A stretch of 64,000 nucleotides of DNA from NCBI RefSeq assembly GCF_000001735.4, contig NC_003075.7, forward strand, positions 3,287,001 through 3,351,000, given 5' to 3'. Positions 11,089 to 23,188 of the stretch are shown one piece after another; within the stretch, counting starts at the first letter, position 1, and each line of letters starts with the position of its first letter. Below the pieces are notes generated by a model. The model was not told the DNA's origin, ran no database searches, and saw only the letters and a program-made list of their open reading frames with translations. Source of the DNA: Arabidopsis thaliana. Its lineage: Eukaryota > Streptophyta > Magnoliopsida > Brassicales > Brassicaceae. The position numbers and the translations under genes are program-made.

Positions 11089-12573
11089 TTAACGATTTTT
11101 GGATTTGTTTCTTTTACTCTGATCTCTAGGAGGTATCCTAGTTAATTGAGTAGAAGGAACTGATACCACTTTGTGGAATGTTTTAGAAACTCGAGGCAAA
11201 GACTCACCCAGTGACATCTCTGTTGTGGCCGGCGGTTCCCCCGCTAATTTTTCTTTTAAAGAGATTACACCATCATCTCCCGTAACTGTGTTGTCGTCTT
11301 GCTTGTCTGTCAATATAATAACATCATCACAATCTCCCTTCTCACTCAAAACAGTGTAAGCATTCGAGAGAATTGAAACTTCTCCAAATCTCAACTCTTT
11401 GCTTTTATTTCCCGGACTGCGGTCTGAACCAGGTGGAGTAATCCAACCCTGATCATCGCCTTTATTTTGTGAACACACTCCCACCGTTGAAGTTGGCTCT
11501 GAAATTTGCAGCTCTAAAGTCTTTGTGTCACCAAAACCTTCCTTCAAAGGCATCATCGCCTCAGACATAGATAAGACCCCTTGGTCAGTTTTTTCTGGGA
11601 CTGTTTTTGGACTGTGAGTTTTCTTAACAACTGTTGTTGCTACCACAAGACAACTATCCTTCAAGTGATCCCATTTACCACACCCAATACACCTCGGTGG
11701 CAGCCATGGATAGGAAAAATGTACTACCGCATCTAGTTCACCCTCTTCTTCTCCCGTAAAGACGTACTCTTTTGGCAACTCTTTTGTTAGATCCGCTTCA
11801 ACTAAGACTTGTGCTTCATCGAAACTTACACAAGCTTCCGTTTTTGGATGCAGTCTTATTGGTTTCCCCACTACACTAGCTAGGAATTCCAACCCTTTAT
11901 CTGTGAACATTGATAGAGGGACGTCCTTTAGAGTGATCCAAAGTTTGATTGACTTCATAGCTGGTTGCGCTTCTTCAGCATATGGAGTCCATTTTGAGAC
12001 AACCATAGGGATATCCATAATGTTCCACATGCCTCTGTTTAAGATCCTTCTTCTCATACCTTCATTCTGAATCCTGAATTTCATTGTTGTTTCATTCACT
12101 TCAAATTTGTTTTAGCGCCCAATCTCCAAATTTTGTTCACAATCATGTGAATCTTCCCAACATGTGTGGCCTTTGTATTCAAGAAATTTTCGATTACAAA
12201 ATCCTCCAAAGTGTTTTTGCTCCCACAAAAACCTCCTTTGGTACAACTACTTTCTCTTTACCATCAACTTCACTCACGACAAACTTTTTTTTATGAAAGA
12301 TGTGTTCTTGAGCTACTTGTGCATACAATTTTTTGTCCTTTGTGTCCACCTTCTTTGAGTTTAGCGTGGATTCTCTCTAGCTAAGAGCATCCCTCTGTTC
12401 TACACATCTTGGATTGAACCCGTAATCTTATTTGTTGAAACCTCCTCATTTTCATGACCTGAATCGATGGAAACATTCAACTGACTCGTGGAAACCTCTA
12501 ATACCGGAACCCCCCTCTTTTTCGGCACCGGAGAGCCCCCCAGATCACCTGGAGACGCTCCCGGCTGCAGCAT
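11089..12573 (-). pseudogene. LINE ORF1: DUF4283-type protein with CCHC zinc knuckle
   Basis: ORF1 of the same LINE, the RNA-binding partner of ORF2. The well-preserved part (11089-12099, 336 aa) has the second half of the DUF4283 domain with NETTMKFRIQNEGMRRRIL and SIKLWITLKDVPLSMFTDKG. One zinc knuckle follows, CIGCGKWDHLKDSC (C-x2-C-x4-H-x4-C). The rest is a long low-complexity, acidic and Ser-rich tail ending in a basic KRNKSKNR. The N-terminal part is frameshifted: a plausible start lies at 12573, and pieces matching the start of DUF4283 (GKIHMIVNKIW) occur near 12120-12150 in other frames. ORF1 ends with TAA directly followed by the ATG of ORF2, in the same frame. Confidence 0.85.
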
Positions 12574-12673
12574 GCGTGCGAGATCCGCAAAAACCCTAGT
12601 CGCCTTTTTTCACCTTGCCACGTCAGCAGAGCAAAAAACCTTTTCCTTCAATCGGTTCTTAAATGTGTAGGTT

Positions 12674-14212
12674 CATCTCAACCAAATATTCAATAACTAA
12701 AAACATACAAATCGTTAAATTGCATTAAATACTTGAATGAACGCTTTCCTAAATTTTTATTCTTAATTAAATTTTTCTTTATTGAACTATATTCGATTAA
12801 GGCTAATTTCTTAAAAACCATCTTTTGACATTAAATATAAATATTTTATCTTTCTATCACTAGATTTGTTCTTATATCTAATTTATTTTGACTTTCTATA
12901 TAAAATACATATAGTTAATAAAATATTAGATTTTTTTATGCATATGATGTAATTCAAATTTTTTAAAACATACATATAGTACACAATCGATAAAAAAAAA
13001 TAAGTGTACAAGGTCTCACATTAAAATTGGGAAATCGTTTAGAGTCATATGATAAAAAAGGACCAAAATGATTATGAATACGAATGAACATGAACCTTAG
13101 TTTATCAGACATCCAAAATTAAAAGTATTATTCGGGTTACTCCGGTTCTTTATTTTAAATAACTAAAACTATAAAAGTTTCATAAAATCAAGTTAAATTT
13201 GTTTATAAAAAGTTTTAAATATTAATAATTTTAAATTTTATGAAGTTTTAAATTTTATAAATATTTGAACTTTATACGAATTTTAAACATTACAAATATT
13301 TAAAAGATATTAATACGGGACGAGATATTACTGGTGAAATCCTATATGTAACAATCAATATACAATTATGAAGTTTGGATCTATATTAAAACTTTTTTGA
13401 AGTGTCCAATATTATAAGGGTTTGGTGATTCACATTATAAAACTTTTTCCTTACCAATTAACACAACACATAACATATATAGATAGATTCACATTATAAA
13501 ACAAAGACCAAACGACGTCGTTTTCTTAACGAGTGTGGGATTAGTAGGGTAAATCACAATAGCGGTACAAGAAAATGACAAAATGATGTTTAATTTTACG
13601 GAACGAGGTTATATGGTGGGACGGCTTTGGACCGATATTAATACGGGATGGTATATTATGGATGAATTTCTAGAATTAACAATCAAAATACAATTATATA
13701 ATTTAAAACACTAAGCAAAAAAATAATATTAACAAAACAAATATAACTTCAAATTTCAAAAACATTAGTTATAAAAATAGTCCCGAGGTGTATCATGGTA
13801 TTATACATAAAAAACAATAGAATGTCTTAAAAACAAAAATTTAACTTTTTAATTAATAAATATATAGGTCTATTAAAATATTATTCATATACCTCTTGAA
13901 TATGTTATTTATATATAAATAATATTAATTAAAATAAAAATCTTTAATTTTCTAACAAAAATATCAACATGGGGTGTACCGTGGATCCATCTATAGATAA
14001 TTGAAGTTTTAAATCTTTATTATCTCTAAAAAGTCAAACCACAAACCAAGAAATACTGAATTTTAAAAATAAATTAATATACAATAAATAACAGAACAGA
14101 AAACATGAATTACCAAGCTTTACATAAATAAAAATTATGTGTCAAGAAAAATATTATCATATACAAATAATAATTCTTATAAAAAATATTTATAACTTTT
14201 CAATGAACATAT
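12674..14212. other. AT-rich non-coding region with dispersed direct repeats
   Basis: No gene is visible. A word of about 65 bp beginning GATATTAATACGGGA occurs near 13308 and again near 13634, diverged, with ACAATCAATATACAATTAT and ACAATCAAAATACAATTAT at the two ends. Two further words of the form GGTGTAYCRTGG occur near 13784 and 13974. The pattern fits remnants of one or more Helitron (ATREP-like) elements, but boundaries cannot be fixed by eye. Confidence 0.4.
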
Positions 14213-14214
14213 CC

Positions 14215-14241
14215 ACCAGCGGTATACCGTGGGTTATCTAG
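14215..14241 (+). mobile_element. Candidate Helitron 3' end (hairpin plus CTAG)
   Basis: The sequence contains the GC-rich hairpin GCGGTATACCG, with imperfect flanking C and G pairs, followed a few bases later by CTAG and then T. A hairpin shortly before CTRR with insertion next to T is the known Helitron 3' signature, and A. thaliana ATREP Helitrons end with similar CGGTATACCGCGGG words. The 5' TC end is not identified. Confidence 0.45.
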
Positions 14242-14523
14242 TTCTTTATAAAATAATAAAGAACGAGAATTTATAGAAATCATTAAACATCCAAATAAAC
14301 AAAATACAATACTTAGACTAATAGAAACCATAATTTATAGAAATCATAAAACAATATCCAAATAAACAAAATACAGTACTTAGGGTAATGCAAATAAAAC
14401 AACGGATAACATCCAAACAAACAACCAACATCTAAATAAAGTCCAATTAGAAACACAACTAAAGAAAATACAAACTAAACAATACTTAGGCCAAAAGAAA
14501 CCATACATAAACTAGATTAAGTG
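14242..14523. repeat. Short AT-rich direct repeats
   Basis: The segment 'aacatccaaataaacaaaat' (about 14285) recurs with small changes near 14351 and partly near 14410. It is non-coding. It may be the 3' flank of the transposase pseudogene that follows. Confidence 0.45.
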
Positions 14524-15195
14524 GACGGTCTTTGTGGAGGATTTGGATTTAGACATTTTGACTTGCAAGAGACTCAACAAGTTTTTCCGTAGCTTCAAGT
14601 CTTTTCGGAATTTCCTAATCTCTTCAAGGCTCTTTTTAAAATCAGTTTCCATCCCTTGTACCCATACGTTATCGTCTCTACTTCTTCAGAAGCTTGTGGT
14701 GCATTTGAAGAAGCTCCAACAGATGGTAGAGTCTCCATTAGTGCTCCAAGTCCAAATATATGGCCATGTTTAGATGATCCAGCAACCTAGAATGAAAGAC
14801 CAAATATATTACCAAAAAAAGAAAACATTACAAGTTATCTAAAACGATAGTTTAGATTACACATATCACAAGAACAAATGAATGTAAAACCAGAGACTAA
14901 CAAGTCTAAAGTGAATGTAAAACCATAGACTAACAAGCCTAAAGTGAATGTAAAACCAGCTTAATGTTTAGAATTATTACCTTGATATAAATTTCAATTT
15001 TCTCATGTTCGTCAAGAGTTTCAGCTCTCAGATTCTATTCCCCAGCAGATTCAAGTTGACCCAAGCATTCTTGTACATGCTTTTCATAAGTGTATGCAAC
15101 CAACCATGCTCGTTGATCAACGTACGAGCCATCAGGCTTTTGATGTGTTTTCTTCATCATAGCAATAAAAGAGTAGTCTTCGTTGTTTGCTTCCT
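14524..15195 (-). pseudogene. Ptta/En-Spm (CACTA) transposase, C-terminal part
   Basis: Minus-strand pieces resemble the plant transposon protein family (Transposase Ptta/En/Spm) carried by CACTA elements. One piece (about 15005-15160) reads KPDGSYVDQRAWLVAYTYEK, the conserved block of that family. A second piece (about 14640-14790) reads HIFGLGALMETLPSVGASSN and is followed by a charged helical tail. They are separated by an intron-like stretch with stops. The upstream part of the same gene lies at 19230-19570, beyond the inserted LINE. Frames are broken. The family call rests on these two blocks only. Confidence 0.6.
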
Positions 15196-15239
15196 ATAAA
15201 AGAAACAATAAACCAAAGTGAAATAGTAGAAAAATTATC

Positions 15240-15303
15240 AGACCGAGGAGAGTCCTTGGCTGTCCCTTTGCCTCATTGAAAGCAGAGCTTTCACCACTAC
15301 TTT
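15240..15303 (+). other. Short 5' leader of the plus-strand LINE (ORF1 missing)
   Basis: The LINE starts within about 65 bp upstream of ORF2. ORF1 is absent, so the insertion is 5'-truncated, as is common for target-primed reverse transcription. The exact junction with the Ptta pseudogene could not be fixed, and no clear target duplication is visible. Confidence 0.5.
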
Positions 15304-18300
15304 TTGGGTTATATGGCGGTATTTTTTTGGAATATAGGAGGTCTTAATAGTCGATCTCGTCAACGGATAGTTAGTAGCTTGATTGCTTCCAATAATCTCC
15401 TGGTAGGTTGCCTTTTGGAAACTCATGTGGCTTCAGAGAATGATGTTGCTGTTTTGGCTTCAACCTTACCAGGATGGAGGATGGATAATAATTATTGCTG
15501 TTCTGAGTTGGGTAGGATGTGGATTGTATGGGACCCGTCGGTTTCTGTTATGGTCTTCAGAAGAACAGATCAGCTTATGATGTGCTCTATAAAGCTGCCC
15601 AACATTAATCAGTCTTTTGGTGTTACCTTTGTTTATGGTCGAAATACTGAGATGGAGAGAAGACATCTTTGGGATGACCTGTCTAGGTTATCAAATTCGT
15701 CTCCTCTCTACAATACTCCCTGGATTGTGGCAGGAGATTTCAATCAGATTACGTTCATCGGTGAGCATTACTCCATCATTCAATCGCATATGTCTCTGAG
15801 GGGGATGGAGGATCTTCAGGAGTGTATGAGGGATAAAAGTTTGGTTGATCTACCAAGTCCTGGTGCGTTTTATACTTGGTCCAACCATTAGGAGGCTAAT
15901 CCTATTATTCAAAAGCTTGATAGGGCGATTGTGAATGGTCAATGGCTGACTTCCTTTCCCAGTTCTGTAGCGGTTTTTGATCCTCCAGGAGACTCTGATC
16001 ATACCCCTTGTATTATTAATATAGACATCCAGCTGGAAAGATCTAAAAAATCCTTCAAGTATTTTTCCTTCTTGTCTACTCACCCAAGTTTTCTAACTTG
16101 TCTTTTGGCTGCTTGGAGGGTGAGATAGCGGTGGGTTCTTATATGTTTTCTTTAGGGGAACATTTAAAGGCTGCTAAGAAAGCGTGTAGGGAGTTGAATA
16201 GGGAAGGGTTCAGTAATATACAACAGAGGACGAGTGAGGCTTTGTCTAAGCTAGAAGGAATTCAGTCTCAGTTGTTGACGGATCCGTCTGATTCTCTGTT
16301 CCGGGCTGAGTATGTTGCTAGGAAAAACTGGAATTTTTTTGCTAAGGCTTTGGAGACGTTTTTTAGACAAAAGTCAAGAATTAAGTGGCTGCAGGAAGGG
16401 GATGCTAATACCCGTTTCTTCCATAGAGTCGTCCTAGCTCATCAGATATCTTAGAAGGGAGGATGGTGTTAGGGTTGAGAATATGGATCAAGTGAAAGGC
16501 ATGATTGTGACTTATTATTCTAATCTCTTGGGGACAGAGAGCTTGTCTACTTGCCCTTATTTTGTTGATACCATTCGCGACATTCATCCTTTTAGGTGTG
16601 ATAGTTCTCTTGCTGAGAAATTCATTGCCATTCCATCGGAGGAAGAAATTGTTCAGACACTCTTTTCCATGCCTAAAAATAAGGCTCCGGGTCCTGATGG
16701 GTTCCCGGCTGAGTTTTATAGGGAGTCTTTGACGGTTGTGAAAGATAGTACAGTTGCTGCAATTGTGGAATTCTTCACTACTGGTCACCTACTCAAAAAG
16801 TTCAATACAACGGCCATCACTCTTATTCCAAAGGAGATTGGCGTGGATGAGTTGTCTAAGTTTAGGCCCGTGTCTTGTTGTAATACAATTTACAATGTGA
16901 TTACAAGGTTGATTTCTAAGAGGCTCAAGCTCTTCATTTCTCAGGCTGTCCAGGGGAATCAAGTGGGATTTATCAAAGGTCGTCTTCTCTTTGAAAACGT
17001 GCTACTGGCTACGGAATTGGTTGAGAATTTTCAGATGGAAGGGGATGTCACTCGCGGTTGCCTTCATATTGACCTATCAAAAGCTTATGATAATGTCAAC
17101 TGGGAATTTCTTTTCAATATCCTTTCGGCTTTGAATCTGTCTCCTGCTTTCATTGGATGGATTAAAATCTGCGTCTCGACTCCTTCGTATAGTATTTTTT
17201 TCAATGGAGAGCTGATTGGGTTCTTTCAAGGGAAGAAAGGTATATGACAAGGTGATCAAATGTCTTCTCACCTTTTTGTGTTGGTTATGGACATTATTGC
17301 GAAATCTCCTGATAAGGTTGCAATCAATGGTCGTTTTGATCTCCATCCTCAGTGTTCTGCTCCGTTAATAACACATCTTAGATTTGCGGATGACGTTTTA
17401 GTTTTCTTCAATGGGTCTTTAAATTCAATTGATGGGATTCTGAATATTCTTGAGGAGTTTAAACAAGGGTCTGGATTGGGAATAAACAGGTCCAAAACTA
17501 CTCTGGTTTTGGATGGTGGAGACTTTAGCAGGTCTTCCTCTATTTCGGCTACTTTTGGTATTAAGCAAGGTTCTCTACCGGTCAGATATTTAGGAGTTCC
17601 TCTAATGGCTCAGAAGATGAAGAAACATGATTATCAGCCACTTTTGGATAGAATCAAATATAAGTTCTCTACGTGGACTGCTAGGCATTTATCTTTCGCC
17701 GGCAGATTACAGTTGCTGAAGTCTGTAATTTATTCAACCATTAATTTTTGGGTCTCCATTTTCATGTTGCCAAATCAGTGTCTTCTTAAGCTAGAACAGA
17801 TGTGTAATGCCTTCTTATGGAAGGGAGCTCCGAATTCTGCAAGGGGAGCAAATATTGCTTGGGATATTCTCTGTACTCAGAAGGAGTGTGGTGGGTTGGG
17901 TTTGCGCCGGTTGAATGATTGGAATAAGGTGTTGGCTCTAAAACATATTTGGTTGTTGTTTACTGCTGCAGGGTCTCTTTGGGTTTCGTGGGTCAGAATT
18001 AACCTCATTGGCCACAAATGTTTTTGGGATTTAAACCCGTCGTACTCTGGAAGCTGGATTTGGAGGAAGCTCTGCAAGCTAAGACCTTTAGCTCGACCTT
18101 TCCTGATTTGTGATATTGGTTCAGGGGAAACCGCAAGTTTCTGGCAAGACAACTGGATAGGTCTTGGTCCTCTCATTGATATCACGGGTCCAGTTGGCCC
18201 TATCTCAGTGGGAATGCCTTTAAATGCGGTGGTGAGGGATGCGCTGAGAGGTGATGTGTGGTGGCTGTCTTCGAGCAGGATTCGCAACCCCACTATTGTG

Positions 18301-18966
18301 TTGTTAAAGAGCTGTGTACCGGATGTGAGGAGCATACCAGGTTGTACTGAAGATGACGTTTATTTGTGGAAGGCTGATGCTCATGCTCCAACTAGATCGT
18401 TCTCTGCTGCGAAGACGTGGTTAGCTTTGCATCCTCCTGGTGCTCAAGTTCAGTGGCACAAGTCTATTTGGTTTAAGGATCGGGTTCCAAAAAACGCCTT
18501 CATAGCCTGGGTTGCAGCTTGGAACAGATTACACACAAGAGATAGATTAAGGAGTTGGGGTTTTTCTGTTCCAGCTCTGTGTGTGTTGTGTAACGTGGGG
18601 AACGAGTCTAGGGATCACCTGTTTTTCAGATGCCCGTTTAGTGAAGCTGTCTGGACCTTCTTTACAAGGAGGGCGGGTCTCTATCCTCCTTCATCCTTTA
18701 TGGATACTCTCCTCTAGGTGAAATCTGCCTCCTCGTCCAGGAATTTATCCCTTATAATTAAGCTTATTTGTCATGCTTCCATCTTTTTACTTTGGAGGGA
18801 GCGCAACGCTCGGATTCATACCTCCAATGCTCGGTGTGACACTCAAATCATTAAAGAAATCCAACTCTTGATTCAATCTCGTCTTGATCCTCTTTCGAGA
18901 AGAACTAATCCAAATAATTTGGGGAACTCCTTGCTGGTTACTTGGTTTGCTCTGTTTCAGGACTGA
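15304..18966 (+). pseudogene. LINE ORF2, nearly complete (endonuclease / RT / zf-RVT)
   Basis: ORF2 of a second L1-like LINE, in one main frame over 3.66 kb with only five lesions. Endonuclease (15304-16060): FFWNIGGLN, CLLETHV, VAGDFNQ, KLDRAIVNGQW, GDSDHTPC. Reverse transcriptase: KAPGPDGFPAEFY (about 16680), FRPVSCCN, LHIDLSKAYDNVNWEF, QGDQMSSHLF, and THLRFADDVLVF (about 17370), the catalytic box. Then the zf-RVT region (18400-18680) with CVLCNVGNESRDHLFFRC. Lesions: TAG at 15889, a frameshift near 16125 reversed near 16445, TGA at 17245, TAG at 18715. The 17245 TGA falls in the conserved GIRQGD motif, so a CGA-to-TGA change is likely. It lies in opposite orientation to the Ptta pseudogene it splits. 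Confidence 0.9.
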
Positions 18967-19195
18967 GTTCTGTCGCTTCTCCTCTCGACAGGGTTATTCA
19001 GCCCTCTTTCTGTTCTTCGTGTTCTGTCTGCAGGTGGAAGTCAAGTCTTGTTGGGCCTATTTCGTCTGGGCTTCTAGGCTTGCGTTTTGTAATTTTCGTT
19101 TTCTTGTATTTCCTTATTTTTTCGGGTCTGTGTGCTTGGTTGGCCCATGTGGCTTTGTATGTTTTCAGGGTTTATTAAACACTCTTTCAACTTGA
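18967..19195 (+). other. 3' UTR of the plus-strand LINE
   Basis: T-rich, GC-moderate non-coding sequence follows the ORF2 stop and ends near TTGATAGTTGATGG, where transposase-like sequence resumes on the minus strand. No long poly-A is visible, so the exact end is approximate. Confidence 0.5.
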
Positions 19196-19229
19196 TAGTT
19201 GATGGAATCATCCCATAAACAAAGTATAT

Positions 19230-19570
19230 CACACATGATGAGTAACATTGAAATCACTTAAACAAAGAAAACCATGATCGTTTGTAGAAAGGTGGCAGTC
19301 TTTTCCAAGAATACCATGGTCCCTTAAAACTTTGAATGACCTTTCTTACACTATTTGATACTTGAGTGTGGTGTTTAAACCTGTTTCATTGAAATAAATT
19401 AGTTAATGAGTTTAAGACTTAGTGAAAATAATCAATGGAATTTAGGGAAAAATCCATACAATTTAGCTTTATTCAAACGAGAAGGATGCAGCACAGGTAA
19501 ACTTGAACGATCCACATATGGCTCATCCATAAGTACACTACAAACACATGTAAATTCAGAAGTTATCAAT
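19230..19570 (-). pseudogene. Ptta/En-Spm (CACTA) transposase, upstream exons
   Basis: Two exon-like pieces on the minus strand continue the gene at 14524-15195. One (about 19455-19530) contains MDEPYVDRSSLPVLHPSRLN. After an intron-like gap ending in an AG acceptor (about 19386), the second (about 19240-19385) contains KGPWYSWKRLPPFYKRSWF, a typical Ptta block with spaced tryptophans. The order of pieces across the LINE is what a gene interrupted by insertion would give. Confidence 0.6.
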
Positions 19571-19599
19571 CTCGAATTCTACCAAGCAAAAACTTAGAA

Positions 19600-21599
19600 A
19601 GCTCATATCAAATATTAAAAAACCTAGAGATTTCATAATTTCTTATCTATTTTCAGAAATAGTAATCCAAGTTGAAAACTATTAGCAAAACCCAGAAATT
19701 TATTTAAAATGACTAACATGAATAATTGGAAAAAAACAAAGATAGAGACATGGAGATTTGAAAGACAGTGGGAGAATAGAGATTTGCAGTTTAAAATCTA
19801 GATTAGCTTCTAAAAATCCAGAGTTATGTAAAAATACCTTTCAATGAGATCCCAGAAGTAAAAGACAAACCAATCTCTCTAAAAAAAGGAAGTAGCGTAG
19901 AGAAAGATTCTGAGAGGTAGATGGAGATGGTATAATAGTTTTGACGCAGATTTAGAGACTCTTATAGCGGTTAATGAAAATTTTAGGTATATTTGGGAAA
20001 GTTTAAGGCGCTAATGGTATAATTCTTTTTTAAAGGATCTAGAATATTCTAGTAGAAATATCTACTAGACTTATTTGCATATCTTTTCGCAGAAATAACT
20101 AAGAATTTTTAAATAATTTCATAATATCAAAACAACTTATTGGACCAGTGAGAAAATTACTCACCATTATACGACAGTTTCCACATACTAGTGCTTATGT
20201 CTTGAGATCAGAATGTTGTTTTGATGGTCAATTCCTACATAAACAAACATCATTACATTTACAAATTCTCTCAGACCAAGAATTACATGTAAAACAAAAA
20301 CTCATCTTGAAAACAAAATTCTGAACTCATTTGCTCAAAAAACCAGCCCGTGAACTCCTCCTTCGAATTTTCTTACTAAGACTTGTAAACATTTAAAGAA
20401 ACCGAGAAAAATTAAAACGGGAGAAGACCAAACCTGGAACAAGAACAAGGCCAAACCTGGAACGAGAACAAGACCAATTTAGAGATATATCTTTTCTACA
20501 AAAGAGTTTTGGATTTAGGCGTTTTCCCTTTACCTTGAAAGTATTAATTTTGCGGTCATCACCATCTTACTCAGAAACTGCCGGTGTCTCTCTATGCCTT
20601 CCTTCACTCATCAATTCTCTCTCTCCATTTCATCATCCAGCTCAGTTCCACTCGTGGACTCTGTCAAATTGAAACCAAATTTATTTTTAGTCAAACTTGT
20701 AGACAAGACCAATTTAGAGAAACCCAAAAATTTAAAGCGAGAAAAGACCAAAACCTTGAACAATATCTTGTAGCTTTGACTTGATTGCGCAGTATTAGAA
20801 TTATACAAATAGCTTCATCGAAACAAAGCTTAATTGACCAGGATCCTCAGTAGAAGCAATCGCACAAACAACTCATATCTTCAAATCATGCGAAGAAGGT
20901 CGAAGAACACATACATCTCCTTCTCGTTCCTGAGATCTTGTGACAGTGGCTGATTCTTTACGACACTGTCAGAGTCAGTATTCAACATAGATGATAAAGG
21001 TTAGGGTTATGCGACTTCGTTTTAAGTTTGGGCTTTATGATAAAACGGCCCATAGCTTCTGTTTCTTCTTTCAACCCGTAATCGAAACATAGTCGTTTTG
21101 TATTTTTTTCTTTTCCTTTGTCAGTAACGCTATCGTCTTCTCTAATTTCCTTCCCAAAAACACATTTGGTGGTTGTTCTGTTGTTGGAGAACCTGGTCGT
21201 GTTAGTTTTTATTTTTTCCTGCACTAACTCTGTTCGAATAATGATTGCTTGAATTGTATAGCGTTCTTACCTATTCAACTTGTTGATTTTATCTTATGCA
21301 GATATTTAGCGTCAGTTCTTGTAGCAACTTGACATTTGTGTTACTCTGGATTGTAATGATCTTCTTGGTTTATCATACTAAGAACATGAGTCGTGAGGTA
21401 ATGATTCGCTCTTTAAGCTAAGTCCAAGAGTGATTCATTTGCTTATTCATTTCTTGCGTAAATATTATTAGAGTCAACTCTTTGCGCCATTTGGTGATTA
21501 GAGGTTAGTAAGCTGCAGCTTGTTATCTATGCAAAAGAATCAATAATTGGTGATTAGAGGTTCAATATCAAACTTGAATTGAGATTCTATTGTACCGTA
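19600..21599. other. Unassigned non-coding region
   Basis: No gene is recognisable. Short ORFs at 20584-20784 (plus) and 20982-21224 (minus) show no known motif. There is a two-copy 24-bp repeat of the type AACCTGGAAC near 20430-20475 and a strong inverted repeat at 20039-20069 (separate entry). Confidence 0.4.
20039..20069. repeat. Overlapping palindromes
   Basis: CTAGAATATTCTAG (20039-20052) is a perfect 14-bp palindrome. It overlaps the inverted repeat TCTAGTAGA / TCTACTAGA with a 4-bp AATA loop (20048-20069). A transposon end is possible but not shown. Confidence 0.6.
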
Positions 21600-22046
21600 T
21601 GTAAGTTAATTTTACATGAACCCTAAGATCTTTAAACATTTAGGTTAATCACATAATAGAATCATTAGGAGGTTTATCGGATTACCTCTCTCTATTGTCG
21701 TAGAGATGTCTTCATGAATAGGTTTCCTGAAGCCTTGAACTTTAGTTTAGGATTAGGTTTCTCTCATCTTGCCTATAAATTTAGCTTTAATGTGTTGCGT
21801 TTAATGATACCTTTATGATGGTCTAAAAGTATATATTTATTGGTGGAGAGAGGACCTATTCCTCATTAGGGTTTCCTTAAGATTAGATCTCATCCGTCCA
21901 TTAAGGTAGAGATTGAATAGGAAAAACTTCTTTATTGCCAATTTAATTGGTTACCAAATATATTAGATAATAACATTATTCCAATAGAAAACGGATAACT
22001 ACAAGACCATATAATAGGGGAGAAATATTAAATAATATTTTTTACA
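21600..22046 (-). repeat. 3' LTR of the Copia element
   Basis: On the minus strand the LTR begins TGTAAAAAATATT right after a purine tract. The far boundary is placed at a TGTAAG word on the plus strand near 21600, giving about 447 bp. The matching 5' LTR is not in the window because the other end of the element is cut at 30740, so the left boundary is tentative. Confidence 0.6.
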
Positions 22047-22060
22047 GTCTCCCCCTTGGT
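22047..22060 (-). promoter_or_regulatory. Polypurine tract of the Copia element
   Basis: Minus-strand AAGGGGGAGAC lies directly before the LTR start TGTAAA, the expected plus-strand primer site for an element on the minus strand. Confidence 0.7.
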
Positions 22061-22429
22061 CGTTAGTAAAATCCATTAATGTTTTCTCTTAGGAATCATA
22101 AGGCTAGCATAATATGTAATAACTTAATTTCTTTCATTTGGCCATCATAAGTGTCTTGGCTAATTTAGCAATCAATGGGAGTCATAGAGGTCGCACATCA
22201 TTCTGCAACATGACCCATTCCATGTACTACTACATTGACCACCATCATAGCTAAACCATAACATAACTAGGAGTTATCATAATGGTCCTTTTAATGTCTT
22301 TAAATAAAGACACATTATGTTATCATAGATCCAACAACAATAATATGTGTGCACAGTGGAAACATAATATATAAAAGATGTAAAAGTCATATAAGAGCTC
22401 AATTAAATGTCAAATATAGGCCAATCATA

Positions 22430-23183
22430 ATAAGCAGACATCATAATTAGGAGCTTTTCTCAAGACTTATACTTTCAGCATGCTTTTAGAAGTCTTTAGA
22501 GGTGATCCTTTCATAATTATGTTTGCAACTGCAACATCAAAGCCTATTTATACAATGACAAACATTTCTCTTTTGACATCTTTCTTTAATTTTAATGATA
22601 GATATTACAGGTCCATGTGTTTTGTCCCTTTAGATATCCTATCATGTTTAGAGAAGAAGATTGCATATTTGATTGTCACATAAAGAGTTAAGCTCTTGTT
22701 AACAATACTCAAGGTCTCAAACTCAAAGACATATGCGCAATCATCCTTTCTTAATAGAAGCCTCATAATATGCCACATACCCAGTCTCTAAAGTGGATGT
22801 ATAAAGAAACTGTAACTCTCGGCTCTTCCATAATATTAAACCTCTATTAATGAGATATACATAGCCAAAAGTTTAGTATCTTAAACCAAGATATCCATCA
22901 AAATCTGAGTTAAAAATCCAACCATCTGTGGATGTGTTGATTTTCTATATGTGAACATGTATTTATTTGTTTCTTTAATGTATCTCAAAACATTAGTTAG
23001 CAATAATAGAAGAACATGTCATCTTATCGATATATGCTTTATAAGACCATTTAATTCCAAGTGATATATCATGTATATATTCCAACCACATAGGAAGTCT
23101 AAATCATATCTTTCATTTTTTAAAGTTCTTTTAAGTAATAACTCTTAGTCTCCATAATGGACGAAGATCACTTGAACCAATAA
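22430..23183 (-). pseudogene. Copia pol, RT end and RNase H (highly decayed)
   Basis: Minus-strand fragments in several frames match the end of Ty1/Copia pol. A decayed block resembling TLKKTNKYM with a following THPQMVGF segment occurs near 22890-22960. TLYVTIKYAIFFSKHD and KGTKHMDL occur near 22610-22700, and KGSPLKTSKSML near 22470-22520, equivalent to the family's TKGLPPKVFHEH ending. Stops and frameshifts occur every few codons. The upstream part lies at 27836-30700, across the Athila B insertion. Confidence 0.72.
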
Positions 23184-23188
23184 GATAT

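Noticed and set aside
12084..12384. Three overlapping plus-strand frames
   Set aside because: They are antisense to the decayed N-terminal region of LINE ORF1.
20584..21224. Short ORFs on both strands
   Set aside because: No recognisable domain, no sign of conservation, typical of chance frames in AT-rich DNA.
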